The notes beneath the pieces were generated by a model. The model was not told the origin of the DNA and did no database searches. It worked only from the letters and a program-made list of their open reading frames with translations. Positions 62,230 through 64,000 of a stretch of DNA of 64,000 nt are shown one piece after another. How positions within the stretch are numbered: the stretch's first letter is position 1; every line of letters begins with the position of its first letter. The translations under genes and the position numbers were made by a program. This DNA comes from Hydractinia symbiolongicarpus (Eukaryota > Cnidaria > Hydrozoa > Anthoathecata > Hydractiniidae), in contig NC_079882.1 in NCBI RefSeq assembly GCF_029227915.1, forward strand, positions 5,704,001-5,768,000. Reading direction: 5' to 3'.

Positions 62230-62910
62230 GAAAAGTAATGTATGCGTGACGTTTCGATCGAAGATGATGTTTTAGTGGCGTGAATTTGTAAAGTGTTACT
62301 GGATTTTGTAGCTAGAGGTACAGAATAAATACAACCCTTATTGGCTTTCTAGTCATTTTGTGCTATATTTGTAGTAAAAACTACATCATATTTGTAGTAA
62401 AAACTACAGCAATTATAAATATTATAGAATAATTTACACCAACTGCAAAAATAACAGATGAAAGGATGGACCACTTGGTAAATGCTGGAGAAAATTCAGA
62501 GATCTTCAGAGAGCCCAAATTTTTTTGACCTTAACAGGTCAAGTGCTTACAGTCAATAGTACGAGGACAGGACGTCATCGAAGTGTTCCATAAAGAATAT
62601 GAAAAATCTCCAATTTTTCAACTGTTAGCTAGCTAGCTATAACCAGATTTCATCAGAAACAAAGACAAAAAATGTTTAATACACGAGTTCACAGTTTTAG
62701 TTAGCTAGCTAGCCATTGTTTAAATAAATCTCTCTTTCGTTACAACGCTCTAATGAGAATTGAAAGAGAGAAGTAAATTAAGAAGGTTCTGACCATGATG
62801 AGAAGTGAAATATTTTTTGTAAAATATTTTTTATAAGAAAAGCTACAATTCTTTCACATATATATGTTTTACGTAGGGTTACTGACAATAACATACTAAA
62901 TTTTCATGTC
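62230..62910. other. No gene seen
   Basis: No coding exon or transposon end was recognised. Short TAGCTAGCTAGC palindromes occur near 62632 and 62702, as elsewhere in the window. Confidence 0.45.
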
Positions 62911-62914
62911 GCAA

Positions 62915-63997
62915 GAGTAATTATTTCTTCAGAAAATGAAAAATATTCATAACGCCCGTAGTCGAAGCCTTATTAAATTCACTCTGTTGACTTCCTTTTT
63001 CAATACAGGAAATGAGAAACAACTTGAGTTGTAAAGAGGTGTACATTTTACATGATCTAAATTTTGAGGAGAATACTGTATAGATCTTATTTGAGGATCT
63101 CTGTTTAACCAATAAAATACAAATTTATTATTTGTATTGGATTGGATTTTGCCATTCAGAGGCAATTTTGAGTGTTGCTGTTGAGAAAAAACAATTACTT
63201 TGTTTTGTACTTAGTTTGTACAAGTATTTGCAATAAAGTTTGTTATAAAATTTGTTATAAAAAATGACTTTTTGTGATTTGCATAGTGTGGCAAATTTCG
63301 TTTCTCTAATTCCAATATGTATAAACTTTTTCCTTGTAACCTGGTAAATTTGCCTTGTATATATACAATGTTTTTTGTAAGATTTTTGATCGGACAAAGT
63401 TTGTGGTTTACACAATTACGGTGTCTCTCATTGACTTTTTTTTTCAGGTTGAATTATGTTTTTATTGTGAGAATTAATAAATGACGCGATGTTAGGCATG
63501 AACTATAACTTACTTGATTGAAAGTTTTCTGAACTTATGGTTTGGAGGAAAATGTTTATCAATCAAATTTAGAACTGACTTCGCTATGTTTGAATTAACG
63601 TTTTGACTATACGCCAAGTTGAACTAGATGATTTTTCTCTTTCTAATTTTTCTGGATTTTTTTATGTAGTTGATAAACAAACTCATGGTTAGATCCTGAT
63701 TTTGCGAACGATTCTTTATAAATTGGTATGGATCCATAATACTTCCTCGCTAGAAGATAGGTTTGAAAGTCTTAATTTAATTGATAGGGGAATTGTCACA
63801 GTAATTTTATTAATGTTCATAATGTTATGCAGGTGATTTGATTGTTTTTTTATATAGAGGATTTCATTATCAGGTTTACAAAACGATCAGTACGCCGAAT
63901 CATTAAGGTCTATATAATTTACTATTTTGACATTATATACACTGTATGACGATTGAAACCATGTTTTTTAAATATACTTTATATATATGTGTGTCTT
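62915..63997 (-). pseudogene. Penelope-like retroelement relic (3' part), runs off right edge
   Basis: Read on the minus strand with several frameshifts, motifs follow in order. Near 63700-63590: IRKRKII, FNLAYSQNVNSNIAKSVLNL and IDKHFPPNHKFRK. Then a Cys region, CVNHKLCPI, a GIY-YIG-like stretch (HIGIRETKF, NHKKSF) near 63300, and a final piece near 62940. This order matches the region after the reverse transcriptase in Penelope-like proteins with a C-terminal nuclease. It is heavily degraded. The RT itself would lie to the right of the window. It differs from the Penelope-like relic at 44-50 kb, so it is a separate family. Confidence 0.6.
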
Positions 63998-64000
63998 GAT

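Overview
The window is AT-rich, intron-rich DNA from an animal nuclear genome. It carries spliced genes with short GT-AG introns, two adhesion G-protein-coupled receptors (GPCRs), and a dense, nested load of transposons: Harbinger, Tigger/pogo, an IS3EU-like element, hAT, Helitron, Penelope-like elements and a tRNA-derived SINE. This mixture suggests an invertebrate, and a cnidarian (perhaps hydrozoan) fits best. That assignment is inferred from the element families; no species-diagnostic gene was seen. All exon models come from reading splice sites and phases by eye.

Region 1 to 8.6 kb is a transposon nest. The window opens in a decayed Harbinger element with its two convergent genes (MADF/BESS protein and DDE transposase). 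Next is an internally deleted Tigger remnant split by a complete 5465-bp element (2778-8242). That element has 135-bp terminal inverted repeats, a 6-bp target-site duplication, an apparently intact 5-exon RING-finger gene (+) and an apparently intact 5-exon integrase gene (-). A SINE sits in the spacer between them. I read this element as IS3EU-like.

Region 10.5 to 42.6 kb holds two paralogous adhesion GPCR genes pointing towards each other: gene 1 (+, coding about 12981-24115) and gene 2 (-, coding 42610-32164). Both have a signal peptide, a Ser/Thr-rich or polar stalk, a GAIN domain, a GPS cleavage site and seven membrane segments. Seven of their exons have identical lengths. Between their 3' ends lie an almost perfect second copy of the last five exons of gene 1 and two head-to-tail arrays of small Helitrons.

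Region 44 to 50.3 kb is a Penelope-like retroelement broken by two later insertions: a 2151-bp Tigger (TA duplication) and a 2997-bp hAT element (5-bp duplication). A second, internally deleted Tigger at 51.9 kb ends in a perfect 101-bp inverted repeat that has copied its own flank. Directly downstream is a small spliced gene (52755-54381) for a secreted protein with two cysteine repeats of identical spacing, which I do not recognise.

Region 55 to 64 kb has no recognised host gene. It holds a G-rich-ended MITE, a 3.1-kb non-autonomous hAT-type element with internal tandem repeats, a small MITE, and a minus-strand Penelope-like remnant running off the right edge.
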